NCBI GenBank assembly: GCA_001899085.1
Contig: MKVB01000001.1
Span: 1,330,617 to 1,394,616, forward strand
Reading direction: 5' to 3'
DNA length: 64,000 nt
From: Devosia sp. 66-14
GTDB lineage: Bacteria > Pseudomonadota > Alphaproteobacteria > Rhizobiales > Devosiaceae
Shown here: positions 1 through 8,138 of the stretch, piece after piece
Layout: every line of letters starts with the position of its first letter
Numbering within the stretch: the stretch's first letter is position 1
Made by a program: the position numbers and the translations under genes
Notes under the pieces: generated by a model
Seen by the model: only the letters and a program-made list of their open reading frames with translations
Database searches by the model: none
Told to the model about the DNA's origin: nothing

Positions 1-977
1 AGCGCGGCATCATGGTCAGGGATAGCGGAGCGCTGGAGCAACTCGCAGCTGTCGACACTGTGGTATTCGACAAGACCGGCACGCTGACTCTGGGCCAGGC
101 CCAGCTCGCCAATGCTTCGTGCATCGAGCTCGACCTCCTGTCGACCGCCGGCGCCCTCGCCGCCTGTTCGCGGCACCCGCATGCGATCGCCATTGCTGCC
201 GCCGCGCCTGACGCGAACGACGCGCCGCGTTTCGACCAGGTCATCGAACTGCCCGGCTGCGGCATCGAGGGAACCGGTGGAGGCGCAACATGGCGGCTGG
301 GGCGCTCAGACTGGGCGCTCGCGGCGCCGGGCGAGGTCGCTGGCACGGTGCTGGCTCGAAACGGCCAGTTCGTCGCGGCGTTCTCCTTCACCGATCTGTT
401 GCGGCCACACGCACGCGAGGCGATCGCTGCCCTTCGCCGCCAAGGCATGGAGATCGAGATATTGTCGGGCGACCGCCCGGAGGTCGTTTCGACTTTGGCA
501 GAACAACTGGGGATCGAGACGATATCTGCAGGCGTGCGGCCCGATGGCAAGGTCGAGCGCCTGGCCGAACTGGCTCGGCGCGGCCGCAAGGTCCTGATGG
601 TGGGCGACGGACTTAACGATGCGCCGGCGCTCGCTGCGGCTCCCGTCTCGATGGCGCCTGCCAATGCGGCGGATGTGGGCCGGAACGCCGCCGGGTTTGT
701 TTTCCTGCGCGACGCCCTGACGGCGGTGCCCGAAACCATCGCCGTAGCCCGTCGCGCCGCTGGCCTGGTCCGCCAGAATCTTGCCCTTGCATTCCTCTAC
801 AACGTCATTGCCGTGCCGCTTGCAGTGCTCGGGCACGTCACCCCACTCGTCGCCGCCATCGCGATGTCGCTGTCCTCGGTGGTGGTGGTGGCCAACGCCC
901 TGAGATTGAATGCCGACCGGAGCGCCGGTCTGCCCGGCGCTATCCACGTCCCGGCACCGCAGGGAGCAGCCCGGTGA
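1..977 (+). CDS. ccoI: Cation-translocating P-type ATPase, CcoI/FixI-like, C-terminal part
   Basis: This is the C-terminal part of a copper-type P1B ATPase; the reading frame is open to the left edge, so the N-terminal metal-binding and first membrane segments lie outside. The phosphorylation motif DKTGT is at about bases 69-83, and the HAD hinge motif GDGLNDAPAL at about 603-632. Two hydrophobic segments follow near the C-terminus, as in P1B pumps. Its stop overlaps the GTG of ccoS, which identifies it as the copper exporter that supplies cbb3 oxidase maturation rather than a general CopA. The ccoNOPGH genes are expected to the left but cannot be seen. Confidence 0.9.
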   Translation, partial: RGIMVRDSGALEQLAAVDTVVFDKTGTLTLGQAQLANASCIELDLLSTAGALAACSRHPHAIAIAAAAPDANDAPRFDQVIELPGCGIEGTGGGATWRLGRSDWALAAPGEVAGTVLARNGQFVAAFSFTDLLRPHAREAIAALRRQGMEIEILSGDRPEVVSTLAEQLGIETISAGVRPDGKVERLAELARRGRKVLMVGDGLNDAPALAAAPVSMAPANAADVGRNAAGFVFLRDALTAVPETIAVARRAAGLVRQNLALAFLYNVIAVPLAVLGHVTPLVAAIAMSLSSVVVVANALRLNADRSAGLPGAIHVPAPQGAAR

Positions 978-1135
978 GCAGTTTCCTTTGGCTGGTGCCA
1001 TTCTCGGTGCTGCTCGGTCTGGTTGGACTGCTGCTCTTCATGTGGGCGTTGCGCGACGGCCAGTACGACGATCTGGACGGGGCCGCCGAGCGCATCCTCT
1101 ATGATGAGGACGAGCCTCTCGATAAGCCGCGCTAG
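974..1135 (+). CDS. ccoS: cbb3-type cytochrome oxidase assembly protein CcoS
   Basis: A 53-residue protein with a GTG start that overlaps the ccoI stop (GTGA). One hydrophobic helix (about residues 4-24) is followed by the family signature ALRDGQYDDLDG and a short acidic tail, the usual CcoS layout and length. CcoS is needed for cofactor insertion into the CcoN subunit of cbb3 oxidase. The coupling to ccoI places it in the ccoGHIS assembly operon. The gene is short and GTG-initiated, so it is easily missed. Confidence 0.93.
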   Translation: MSSFLWLVPFSVLLGLVGLLLFMWALRDGQYDDLDGAAERILYDEDEPLDKPR

Positions 1136-1218
1136 GCGCCCACCGCCTCGCCCCGAGAGTTGCCGGATCTGATGCCGACAATGCGGACGACGCAGCCTGG
1201 CCAGATGACGGCGCGACC

Positions 1219-2436
1219 TCAGGCTCTTTTTGGCGCCACCAGCAAGCGGCCATACTCGATCGAGAATAACCCAAAGGCCGCGATCCAGCAGACGCCGCTG
1301 ACGCCCAGGAGTTCGTGATAGTGCTGCGGCAGCAGTTCCGCGAACGGACGGACGACTGCGGCGATAAGCAAAGCCAGATAGCTAGCTGACGTCCATCCGG
1401 AGGCAGCGAGCTTGCGGCCGGTGTGTCCGAGCGTGGCGCGCGTCATAACCGCTAGCGTCATCGAACCGATGGCGCCAACAGTAAAGATATGCAACGCCGA
1501 AGGCTGGCTGAGCCAACCCATCGCTGCAAGGACCACGCCCAGCAGGCCGATGGGAAGGAAGGCGTATGCCACGTGCAGTGCGACAAGGAGGGGCTCTTCG
1601 AACACCGCATATCCGCGCCAGCTTGCCAGCCTGATCACCAGCAATACTGTGGCCGGCGTGCCGCTGGCGACCACCAGTGGGCTGTCGGGGACCAACACCC
1701 AGACTGCGAGCGCCACGATCAACGCTGCCATTGCGGCGACGTCCAGGCGTCCGTGGGGTCGCGGCAGCGCAGCCGCGCCGTTCTTGACCAGCCAGTTCCG
1801 GGTAAAACTGGGAATGATGCGACCACCTACCAGCCCGATCAGCACAACAAGGGCAGCTATTGCTGCGCGCAGCACCGGCGCGGTGTCGCCGCCGCTCAAC
1901 ACCTGGAGATGGAAGGCCAGGTTGGAGCCGGTCAAAAGGCCCAGCGCGATGAGGATCTTCAGGTTCTTCCAGTTGCGCCCGGCAATGATCTCACGCCCGG
2001 CAATGCACGCCAGCGCCGGCAAGAATGCGGCGTCGACCACCACAGCAGGATAAAGGCCGATCATGTCAGGTTGCAGCATCGCGATGCGGCCGGTAAGCCA
2101 CAGCAGAACCAAGCCCAGCAGCGGCATGCCCGAAACGGGTAGTCGGCCGGTCCAGTTCGGTATGGCCGTCAGCATGAAGCCGGCGAGGGCGGCAGTCGCA
2201 TAGCCAAACAGCATCTCATGCCCATGCCACAGGATGGCCCCATAGGACCTGCCGCCGACTTCCCACCCCTGGGTCAGCGCGCCGATCCACGCCACCATGG
2301 CAAATATTGCAAACAGGCCTGCCCCCAGAAAGAAGGGGCGGAAGCCATATGAAAGAAGCGCCGGCCCCTTTGTCGCGATGCCGCGTGGGATAGCTCCCCT
2401 TCTCACACCTTCTGTTCTCACCGTGTTGCTTCGCAC
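1219..2436 (-). CDS. nnrS: NnrS family heme- and copper-containing membrane protein
   Basis: A 405-residue polytopic protein with about twelve hydrophobic segments. The N-terminal YGFRPFFLGAG and the WHGHEMLFGYA segment match the NnrS family, whose members protect against nitric oxide and nitrosative stress and often lie in denitrification clusters. The GTG start at 2436 is preceded by AGGAGAC at good spacing. It is convergent with ccoS and divergent from the DUF1858 gene across about 110 bp. The nirK neighbourhood supports an NO-related role. No FNR-type dyad was found in its own promoter region. Confidence 0.93.
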   Translation of the reverse strand: MRSNTVRTEGVRRGAIPRGIATKGPALLSYGFRPFFLGAGLFAIFAMVAWIGALTQGWEVGGRSYGAILWHGHEMLFGYATAALAGFMLTAIPNWTGRLPVSGMPLLGLVLLWLTGRIAMLQPDMIGLYPAVVVDAAFLPALACIAGREIIAGRNWKNLKILIALGLLTGSNLAFHLQVLSGGDTAPVLRAAIAALVVLIGLVGGRIIPSFTRNWLVKNGAAALPRPHGRLDVAAMAALIVALAVWVLVPDSPLVVASGTPATVLLVIRLASWRGYAVFEEPLLVALHVAYAFLPIGLLGVVLAAMGWLSQPSALHIFTVGAIGSMTLAVMTRATLGHTGRKLAASGWTSASYLALLIAAVVRPFAELLPQHYHELLGVSGVCWIAAFGLFSIEYGRLLVAPKRA

Positions 2437-2549
2437 CTGCGTCTCCTGTCTCGTCCTTATGGTTTCTCCGCTCCGCTTCGGTCTTTGAGCGGGCGCAAGG
2501 TTCCGGCAGGTCGACGGCGCTAGCGTCGGGTTTCGAATTGGAGGACCGC

Positions 2550-2867
2550 ATGAAATACGAACAGTTCTCCGAGCTCTGCGTAGCCGAGATCATGCAGCGC
2601 TGGCCGCCTACGATGGGAGTCTTCATCGACTTCGGCATGCATTGCGTCGGCTGCCCAATCGCGGTGTTTCACACCCTCGCAGACGCAGCAGATGAGCATG
2701 GGCTCTCGCTCGCCGAACTGGCGCGTGAGGTCGAGGCGGCGATCGAGGGGGAGACTAGAGCAGGCCCGGCACGTGTCCGTCGCCGAGCAGCAGCAGGCGG
2801 TGCGGGTCTTTCAGCAGCAGCTTCCGTCGCCCGCCTTCAACCAGGCCCGCACTCTCCCAGGCGGTAA
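2550..2867 (+). CDS. DUF1858 domain-containing protein, apparently extended by a frameshift
   Basis: ATG at 2550 follows GGAG; an in-frame TTG at 2538 is less likely. Residues 1-67 form a DUF1858 domain with the MHCVGCP motif, a domain common in small proteins of anaerobic and nitrogen-oxide loci and of unknown function. After GEGE-like residues near base 2753 the frame continues for about 36 arginine- and alanine-rich residues antisense to the neighbouring regulator. One extra G in the G5 run at 2747-2751 would end the protein at TAG 2756-2758 after 69 residues, the normal family length. The true product is therefore probably the 69-residue form. Confidence 0.75.
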   Translation: MKYEQFSELCVAEIMQRWPPTMGVFIDFGMHCVGCPIAVFHTLADAADEHGLSLAELAREVEAAIEGETRAGPARVRRRAAAGGAGLSAAASVARLQPGPHSPRR

Positions 2868-3465
2868 GTATCCGCGACACTGTATGCAGCGTAGTGCCGG
2901 TCATCTCAGCGATGTCCTGCTTGGATACGGGAAAATCGATACGAACACCGCCGGCCTCTTTCTTGCCCGACTGATTGGCGAGACGCAGGACCGTATGAGC
3001 CACCCGACGCTCCACCTCCTCGGTGGAGAGTTCGCGCAGCCGGGTGTGCGCTTCCTGCAGGCGCCCGCCCATGGTTTGCATGGCGTTGATTGTCAGTGAG
3101 GGATGCCGTTCCAGGATTTCGTCCCAGCACGTCATTGGCCAGGCAAGGGCGACACTTTCGGCCACCGCCATGGATGTTCCAGGATAGTCGTTGCGCTGCA
3201 GCGCCTTGGCAATCCCGAACAGATCGCCGGGGTTGACCATGCGAATGATGATCTGCTGTCCCTCGGGTGTGACCTGGGTCACCCGCAATCGTCCATACAG
3301 CAGCACGAAGAACTGATCCGCCGCCTGCCCCTGCTCGAACACGCTCGTGCCCACGGCGTAGCGTCGGCTCACCGCCATCGACAGGATATCGTCAAGCTCC
3401 GCATCCGACATGCGTGAGAACAGCGGCAGGGCGCTTACGAGGCTGCGGTCGATAGTGGCGTTCAC
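2755..3465 (-). CDS. Crp/Fnr family transcriptional regulator
   Basis: A 236-residue regulator with an N-terminal cyclic-nucleotide-binding-type beta barrel (about residues 10-120) and a C-terminal winged helix whose recognition segment reads DIAEMTGTTLHTVSRIL. There is no N-terminal cysteine cluster, so it is not an oxygen-sensing [4Fe-4S] FNR; the DNR/NnrR type, which senses nitric oxide, fits the setting better. I chose GTG 3465 because the next upstream in-frame ATG would add about 23 poorly conserved-looking residues and run across a dyad at 3481-3496. It is the likely local regulator of nirK and nnrS, by inference from position. Confidence 0.88.
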   Translation of the reverse strand: MNATIDRSLVSALPLFSRMSDAELDDILSMAVSRRYAVGTSVFEQGQAADQFFVLLYGRLRVTQVTPEGQQIIIRMVNPGDLFGIAKALQRNDYPGTSMAVAESVALAWPMTCWDEILERHPSLTINAMQTMGGRLQEAHTRLRELSTEEVERRVAHTVLRLANQSGKKEAGGVRIDFPVSKQDIAEMTGTTLHTVSRILTAWESAGLVEGGRRKLLLKDPHRLLLLGDGHVPGLL

Positions 3466-3480
3466 GCGGGGTCGATCCGA

Positions 3481-3496
3481 TTGGGTGCTAACCCAA
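3481..3496. promoter_or_regulatory. FNR-like dyad upstream of the Crp/Fnr gene
   Basis: TTGGGT and ACCCAA form a perfect inverted repeat around the spacer GCTA. The TTG-N8-N2-CAA geometry resembles Crp/Fnr operators, but the half-site is not the FNR consensus TTGAT. It sits 16 bp upstream of the regulator start and is a candidate autoregulatory site. Confidence 0.45.
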
Positions 3497-3563
3497 CTTA
3501 GCGGCGCAAGGGCGGTTCCTGCAACCGGCGGCATGCCGCACCCAACCGGGCCCTGCGGCAGGC

Positions 3564-4433
3564 TCAGGTCTGTGACGGCCCGCTGCGAACGAGCCGAAAG
3601 CCGAGGTTGTACGTCGGCAGCCCCATGCCGCAGCCCCCACCGCGACCGTCCCTCATGAAAGCGCTCATCGGCGTCCGATGGCCGCCTTCGAGCAGCCGTA
3701 TGCCGCAGGACTCCAACATCGACTCCACCCTTCCGCTCGCATCGAGCAGCGTTCGCGTATTGCAGGTGGCCGTCCACTCCCACACGGTACCGGTCATGTC
3801 GGCAATGCCGAACGCATTCTCACCAAACGCACCGGCGGGTTGCGGGAGCGCTGAGGCACCACCCGCAGTTGCCGAAGCCGACTGCCGATAAGAGGCGAGC
3901 CAGCGGTTCGCCGGGTTGGTGGCGTCGGTCCGCCTGAGGAGGGCGGGATCAGCAGCCTGCGACCCTGCCGCAAATACCCACTCCTCAAGGGTGGGGAGCC
4001 GCCAGGGCTCACCGGTCGCCTCCGACAGCCAGGCCGCATAGGCCTGCGCGTCATCGAAGCTCACGCCGGTCACCGGTAGGCCATCACGACTAGGGCCGCG
4101 AGGTTCCGCTGCGCGACAGGCGCCGGCAGCAAAGCAACGCGCATACTCGACAGTGCTGACCTCGAACTTCATGACATCCAGCGGCGGCGGGCTCGCGACA
4201 TCAACGAGCGGTCCGTCCACCGGAATGCCGTCCTGGAGATACTCTCCGCCCGAACGGTAGGAATAGGCGCGAGGCTGGATGCGCACCGTTTGCGGCGCCG
4301 CAGCCGCGGCGTAGCGATGCGGGATCTCCAGCAAGCCCGTTTGCAGCATGATCACCCCGATCAGCGCACTCAGCAGAAGCGCCGGAAGCAACAGGCTCGT
4401 CAGCGCATCCACCCCTTTGGTCGTTTGCGTCAC
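3564..4433 (-). CDS. nirV: SUMF1/FGE-family protein NirV
   Basis: A 289-residue protein with a membrane or signal segment (about residues 12-32) and a SUMF1-type domain, shown by the segments WRLPTLEEWVFAA, GTVWEWTATC and YNLGFRLVRSG. NirV commonly follows nirK; its function in nitrite reductase biogenesis is not settled. It starts 69 bp after the nirK stop on the same strand, so co-transcription is likely. GTG 4433 has GGAGAGG at good spacing; a longer form from GTG 4484 has its purine run directly against the start codon and is less likely. Catalytic competence as a formylglycine-generating enzyme is doubtful. Confidence 0.88.
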   Translation of the reverse strand: MTQTTKGVDALTSLLLPALLLSALIGVIMLQTGLLEIPHRYAAAAAPQTVRIQPRAYSYRSGGEYLQDGIPVDGPLVDVASPPPLDVMKFEVSTVEYARCFAAGACRAAEPRGPSRDGLPVTGVSFDDAQAYAAWLSEATGEPWRLPTLEEWVFAAGSQAADPALLRRTDATNPANRWLASYRQSASATAGGASALPQPAGAFGENAFGIADMTGTVWEWTATCNTRTLLDASGRVESMLESCGIRLLEGGHRTPMSAFMRDGRGGGCGMGLPTYNLGFRLVRSGPSQT

Positions 4434-4502
4434 ATCCCTCTCCGGTACCTTGGAACGGGAGGTGGCCCGTGCATGTCGGACCACCTCCTTGCCACAGCCG
4501 CC

Positions 4503-5648
4503 TCAGCCGATCGGCGTAGGCGGCTGAACCTGCGTCATGAGGTCGTCGTCCCAGTCGCCATCGACGACGAAATGCGCTGTGGCCCCTAGTTCGACTGCCT
4601 CGATGAGGTTGTGGTTGACGTAGGCGTAGATGCCCGGCTGCCGGAAGGTATAGAGCGCGGCGCCGGCGCAGCCACCCGGGATGTGCCAAGTCTCCAGGTC
4701 GACCTCCGGGGCATTGCGGAACTTGCCCGTTGCCCAGACGTAGTCGCCATGGCCGCCAATCAAGTGCGGCCGGGTGTCCCGGTTGGCCTGCGAGTGAACG
4801 ATGAGGACGGTTTCCCCAACCGAGGCCTTCATGGCGTTCTCACCGGTCAGCGAGCCGACCGCGCCGTTGAAGACTTCGTGGGTGGGCGTCAGAGTTTTCA
4901 TCACCCGGAGCATGTCGTCGTAGCCATCGCCTGCCGAGGCGTAGGTCTTGAAGTTGCCCTCTTCGTCGCGCGGTACGTAGTAGTCCTGCTCGCCGACATA
5001 GTAGATTCGATCGTACTTGAGCGGTTTGCCCAGACCATCCTTGAGGCCATCACGCGGCAGGACCATGATCGCACCATTCATGCCCGACACTACATGCCAG
5101 GGGATCATCGGGCCACCCGGCGCACAGTGATAGACGAACGTGCCCGGGCGCGTGGCCTTGAAACGCAGTTTGACCTGCTCGCCCGGGTTGATGAGCGTCA
5201 GTCCACCTCCCCCAAGTGCGCCCGTTGCCGCATGAAAGTCGATGTTGTGCTGCATCATGTTGGTGTCGGGGTTGATGAGCGTCAGTTCGACGTAATCGTC
5301 CTGATGCACGACCATCAGCGGGGCCGGCACCGAGCCGTTGAAGGTCATCGCCTGCACAGTCGTTCCATACTCGTCGAGCACCATCTCCTTTTCTTCGATG
5401 GTCAGGGTAAATTCGACCACCTGCGGACCGCTGGCGGCAATCTGCTCGTGAGGATGGACAAACGGTGGCGGCGCCAGTTCGACCTTTTTGCGCGGTAGAT
5501 GGGCAAGGCTCGGAACGGGACCCGTAACAACGCCGCTTTCTTCGGCTGCTGCGGGCACGCTGGCGACGATGGCCCCGAGGACTCCGGCGAACGCCGCGCC
5601 TGCCAACAGCGACCTGCGCGATACATTGATGTCTACGTCGGCGTCCAT
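4503..5648 (-). CDS. nirK: Copper-containing nitrite reductase NirK
   Basis: A 381-residue periplasmic enzyme that reduces nitrite to nitric oxide. A twin-arginine signal (RR at residues 11-12 followed by a hydrophobic stretch to AAA at 33-35) directs export. Two cupredoxin domains follow. Type 1 copper ligands are H134, C175, H185 and M190; type 2 ligands are H139, H174 and H346; the catalytic Asp and His pair appear as D137 and H295. All expected residues are present, so the enzyme should be active. ATG 5648 has GGAG upstream. It is divergent from a pseudoazurin gene across a perfect FNR box. Confidence 0.97.
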   Translation of the reverse strand: MDADVDINVSRRSLLAGAAFAGVLGAIVASVPAAAEESGVVTGPVPSLAHLPRKKVELAPPPFVHPHEQIAASGPQVVEFTLTIEEKEMVLDEYGTTVQAMTFNGSVPAPLMVVHQDDYVELTLINPDTNMMQHNIDFHAATGALGGGGLTLINPGEQVKLRFKATRPGTFVYHCAPGGPMIPWHVVSGMNGAIMVLPRDGLKDGLGKPLKYDRIYYVGEQDYYVPRDEEGNFKTYASAGDGYDDMLRVMKTLTPTHEVFNGAVGSLTGENAMKASVGETVLIVHSQANRDTRPHLIGGHGDYVWATGKFRNAPEVDLETWHIPGGCAGAALYTFRQPGIYAYVNHNLIEAVELGATAHFVVDGDWDDDLMTQVQPPTPIG

Positions 5649-5784
5649 GCTCGTCTCCTGCGTGTCACCAAGCGCCGATCGCCCGGTTCGCGGCTGTAGG
5701 TATGCCGCCGCAGGTCCCTCCTCTTTGCTCTTCGTCAAATATCCGAAGGGAATTCGTGGTGCGACCAAGTTGTCCGTTGGAAGA

Positions 5785-5798
5785 TTGATGCAGATCAA
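5785..5798. promoter_or_regulatory. Perfect FNR/Anr-type box between nirK and pseudoazurin
   Basis: TTGATGCAGATCAA matches the consensus TTGAT-N4-ATCAA at every defined base. It lies 78 bp before the pseudoazurin start and 136 bp before the nirK start, so it could activate one or both divergent promoters under low oxygen or nitric oxide. Confidence 0.85.
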
Positions 5799-5876
5799 AG
5801 AGCGCGTATCGAGAAGGGCAGAAATAGCGGCCGCGACGTTCGGCCCGCGCCGAGCGTAAACTCTAGGAGACAGAAA

Positions 5877-6317
5877 ATGCACGCCACCAAGCTCGCTCTC
5901 GTCACAGCCATTGTTCTTGCCTTTGCTGGCGCTCCCGCTCTCGCCGCCAATTTCGAAGTTCACATGCTAAACAAGGGCGTCGACGGAGCCATGGTATTCG
6001 AGCCCGCACTGACCAAGGTCGCCGTCGGCGACACCGTCACGTTTGTGCCGACGGACAAGGGGCACAACGCCGAGACCATCAACGGCATGATGCCGGACGG
6101 GGCGGAGCCCTTCAAGGGAGCGATGGGCAAGGAAGTGGTGGTAACCTTCACGACTCCTGGGGCCTACGGCATCAAGTGCGCCCCGCATTTCGGCATGGGC
6201 ATGGTTGCACTGGTTGTCGTCGGCGGCGCTCCGACCAACCTGGAGGCCCTCAAGGCGGTCAAGCTTCCCAAGCCGGCGCAACAGCGGTTCGAACCGCTAT
6301 ACGACCAACTGCAGTAG
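5877..6317 (+). CDS. Pseudoazurin (blue copper protein)
   Basis: A 146-residue periplasmic cupredoxin that donates electrons to NirK. A Sec signal peptide ends at about ALA (residues 21-23). Type 1 copper ligands are H63, C101, H104 and M109, with the KGHN and KCAPH motifs in the usual places and spacing of pseudoazurin. AGGAGA precedes the ATG. Divergent to nirK across an FNR box, it is the obvious physiological partner. A second copy lies at 7483. Confidence 0.96.
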   Translation: MHATKLALVTAIVLAFAGAPALAANFEVHMLNKGVDGAMVFEPALTKVAVGDTVTFVPTDKGHNAETINGMMPDGAEPFKGAMGKEVVVTFTTPGAYGIKCAPHFGMGMVALVVVGGAPTNLEALKAVKLPKPAQQRFEPLYDQLQ

Positions 6318-6335
6318 AATGCGGTCAGCCGAAGG

Positions 6336-6362
6336 TCGGGCCTGCCACGCAGGCCCGATTGT
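6336..6362 (+). terminator. Hairpin terminator after pseudoazurin
   Basis: TCGGGCCTG and CAGGCCCGA form a perfect 9-bp stem with a 5-nt loop, followed by TTGT. It starts 18 bp after the pseudoazurin stop. The T tract is short, so termination may be partial. Confidence 0.6.
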
Positions 6363-6653
6363 CCGACGGAGGCGAACCTGCAAGCTGTTGCAGAGCGGGC
6401 GGAGCGTTGCCCGGCGCCATTGGTTCGCATGCCTTGCCATCATTTGCTCGTCTGGCAGCGCCCGGTCGGGCCAGTCTTCGCCCCGTGATGTTTGCCGACG
6501 TTCAACCGATCACGCTGTGACCGACTGTTTGCCCTGGCGCAAAGAGTTGCACGCATCTCGCCCCTAGGATGCGATCGTCGGTCAACCACTGACGAACCGC
6601 CATACCGATCGGCGCTGCCGCCAGATCGCGCTCGAGCCAGGGACTCGCCACCG
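6363..6653. other. Leader region of the DUF2249 gene
   Basis: No convincing gene is seen between the terminator and 6654. TTG-N8-CAA at 6492-6505 is a weak Crp/Fnr-like arrangement whose inner half-site bases do not match TTGAT. Open frames through this stretch have no recognisable domain until the DUF2249 start. Confidence 0.4.
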
Positions 6654-6905
6654 ATGTGCAAGGACTGCCAACCTTCAGAGACAATCATAGACCTGCAGCA
6701 CATTGCGCCCCGGGCACGACACCCGCTGATCTTTTCGACCTTCGAGAATCTGGGAGGCGGCGACTCTATGCTGCTGCTGAATGATCACGATCCAAACCCG
6801 CTCTTCTATCAGCTGTCCGTCACGTATCCGGGGATCTTCGAGTGGACCTACGAAGAGACCGGCCCGGAGGTCTGGAAGGTCAGGATCTGTCGCCTGGTCG
6901 CATGA
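6654..6905 (+). CDS. DUF2249 domain-containing protein
   Basis: An 83-residue protein starting MCKDC. The segments RHPLIFSTFENL, NDHDPNPLFYQL and EWTYEETGPEVW are typical of DUF2249, a small TusA-like-fold domain frequent next to hemerythrin, DUF1858 and nitrogen-oxide genes; its biochemical role is unknown. I chose ATG 6654 because the domain starts just after it; the longer open frame upstream adds about 54 arginine-rich residues. The start-proximal CxxC may bind metal, by inference only. A hemerythrin-like gene follows 67 bp later. Confidence 0.85.
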   Translation: MCKDCQPSETIIDLQHIAPRARHPLIFSTFENLGGGDSMLLLNDHDPNPLFYQLSVTYPGIFEWTYEETGPEVWKVRICRLVA

Positions 6906-6972
6906 ACACGCGGCACGAAGCGCATCACGAAAGCGAGCCAACTTATCGTGACCATGAATCCCGGAGGAGATC

Positions 6973-7401
6973 ATGCCGCTCTCAGTCGTCGAGACCGAAC
7001 CACCAGACCTCCGCGAGAGCTTTCATCGGCAGATGAAGCTGTGCGACCTGCTGGAGAGCGTCGCTGATTCCCTGCCCTGGCGGGTTGATCGCAAGCAATG
7101 TCTTCACATCGCCGCCATGGTCTCGCCTGTGCTGCAGCAAGCTCACCGCGCCGAAGAGACCCACCTCTTTCCGCTCATCCTTGCGCGTCTGGCAGACGGG
7201 GCCGCGGTCGTCGAACGGCTGCACACCGAGCACTTTGTAGATGAGTGCTTCGGCGAGGAAGTACAGTGTGAACTATTGCTCCTCGGCCGAGGCGAGCCGG
7301 CTCTCGATGCTGATGCGACCGGCTACATGCTGCGCGGTTTCTTCCACGGAATCAGACGCCATTGCAGCAACGAACGGGCCCTTGCCGGCCTTGACCACTG
7401 A
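6973..7401 (+). CDS. Hemerythrin-like (HHE) domain protein
   Basis: A 142-residue, mostly helical protein. Histidines and acids spaced as in HHE cation-binding domains are seen: H18, H58, E62 with H64 (AEETHLFP), H87 with E91, and further histidines in FFHGIRRHC. Such proteins bind a di-iron centre and sense or scavenge oxygen or nitric oxide. The ATG is preceded by GGAGGAG. Its place between DUF2249 and the second pseudoazurin suggests an NO-related or iron-sulphur repair role, which is inference. Confidence 0.78.
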   Translation: MPLSVVETEPPDLRESFHRQMKLCDLLESVADSLPWRVDRKQCLHIAAMVSPVLQQAHRAEETHLFPLILARLADGAAVVERLHTEHFVDECFGEEVQCELLLLGRGEPALDADATGYMLRGFFHGIRRHCSNERALAGLDH

Positions 7402-7482
7402 CGCGACCGGTCGTCGAGCGCGCGGCCTCCGGAAGCAGTCGAGGAACCTCAATGCCTTTGAAGTAAACCTAGGAGAGAGCAG

Positions 7483-7932
7483 ATGAAGTTATCGATTGCG
7501 GCGATGGTTGCCGCTTGCGCTATGAGCCTGGCCGGCCCCACCGCTGCGGCCAACTTCGAGGTATTGATGTTGAACAAGGGAACGGACGGAAAATCGATGG
7601 GGTTCTCGCCGTCCTTCCTGCAGGTGGAGCCCGGCGACACCGTCACCTTTATTCCGGTCGACAAGGGGCACAACGCTGAGACCATTCTAGACATGATTCC
7701 GGCCGAGGCAGCGACGTGGAAGGGCAAGATGGACGAGCAGTTCACCGTCACGCTGACAGTTCCCGGCCTCTATGGCTTCAAGTGCAATCCCCACCTGAAC
7801 ATGGGCATGGTGGGATTGATCCAGGTCGGCGGTGACCGCCACAACATGACGGCTCTGCTCAACGTAAGACTACCCGGCAAGGCGCAAGGACGGATGGCGG
7901 AACTCTTCGCCAAATCCTCGCCGCGCCCGTAG
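7483..7932 (+). CDS. Second pseudoazurin paralogue
   Basis: A 149-residue cupredoxin with a signal peptide (about residues 1-23) and the full ligand set H63, C101, H104 and M109. It aligns without gaps to the first pseudoazurin over residues 23-110 but differs in surface residues and in its basic C-terminal tail, so it may serve a different partner. AGGAGA lies 6 bp before the ATG. A hairpin at 7960 follows. The two genes probably arose by local duplication with two small genes between them. Confidence 0.95.
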   Translation: MKLSIAAMVAACAMSLAGPTAAANFEVLMLNKGTDGKSMGFSPSFLQVEPGDTVTFIPVDKGHNAETILDMIPAEAATWKGKMDEQFTVTLTVPGLYGFKCNPHLNMGMVGLIQVGGDRHNMTALLNVRLPGKAQGRMAELFAKSSPRP

Positions 7933-7959
7933 CACATCGCGCTCGCCCGCACGACAATC

Positions 7960-7983
7960 GGGTTGTGCCATATGGCGCAACCC
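7960..7983. terminator. Near-perfect 24-bp palindrome between convergent genes
   Basis: Arms GGGTTGTGCC and GGCGCAACCC flank ATAT; the one mismatch becomes a G-U pair in RNA. It lies between the second pseudoazurin gene and the convergent FadR-type gene, without a T tract, and may act as a bidirectional terminator. Confidence 0.5.
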
Positions 7984-8138
7984 CTGACAGACCCGTTGGT
8001 CTGGACCGTTGGCGGGTGCTCGCAGAGGCGAGAATTACCCGCTGACGAAGGTCCGGGCAGGCGCCAACCGCATCGCATCGCCGGATGGTCGTACCGGCGT
8101 TGAGGTCCGGAGCTTTCGCGCGTACGGTTTCGCCTGAC

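Noticed and set aside
2755-3465. Oxygen-sensing FNR
   Set aside because: The N-terminal cysteines needed for the [4Fe-4S] cluster are absent.
4433-4484. Upstream GTG start for nirV
   Set aside because: The purine run directly abuts that start; GTG 4433 has a properly spaced GGAGAGG. The longer form cannot be excluded.
6492-6505. TTG-N8-CAA as an FNR box before the DUF2249 gene
   Set aside because: The inner half-site bases do not match TTGAT/ATCAA, and such loose matches are expected by chance.
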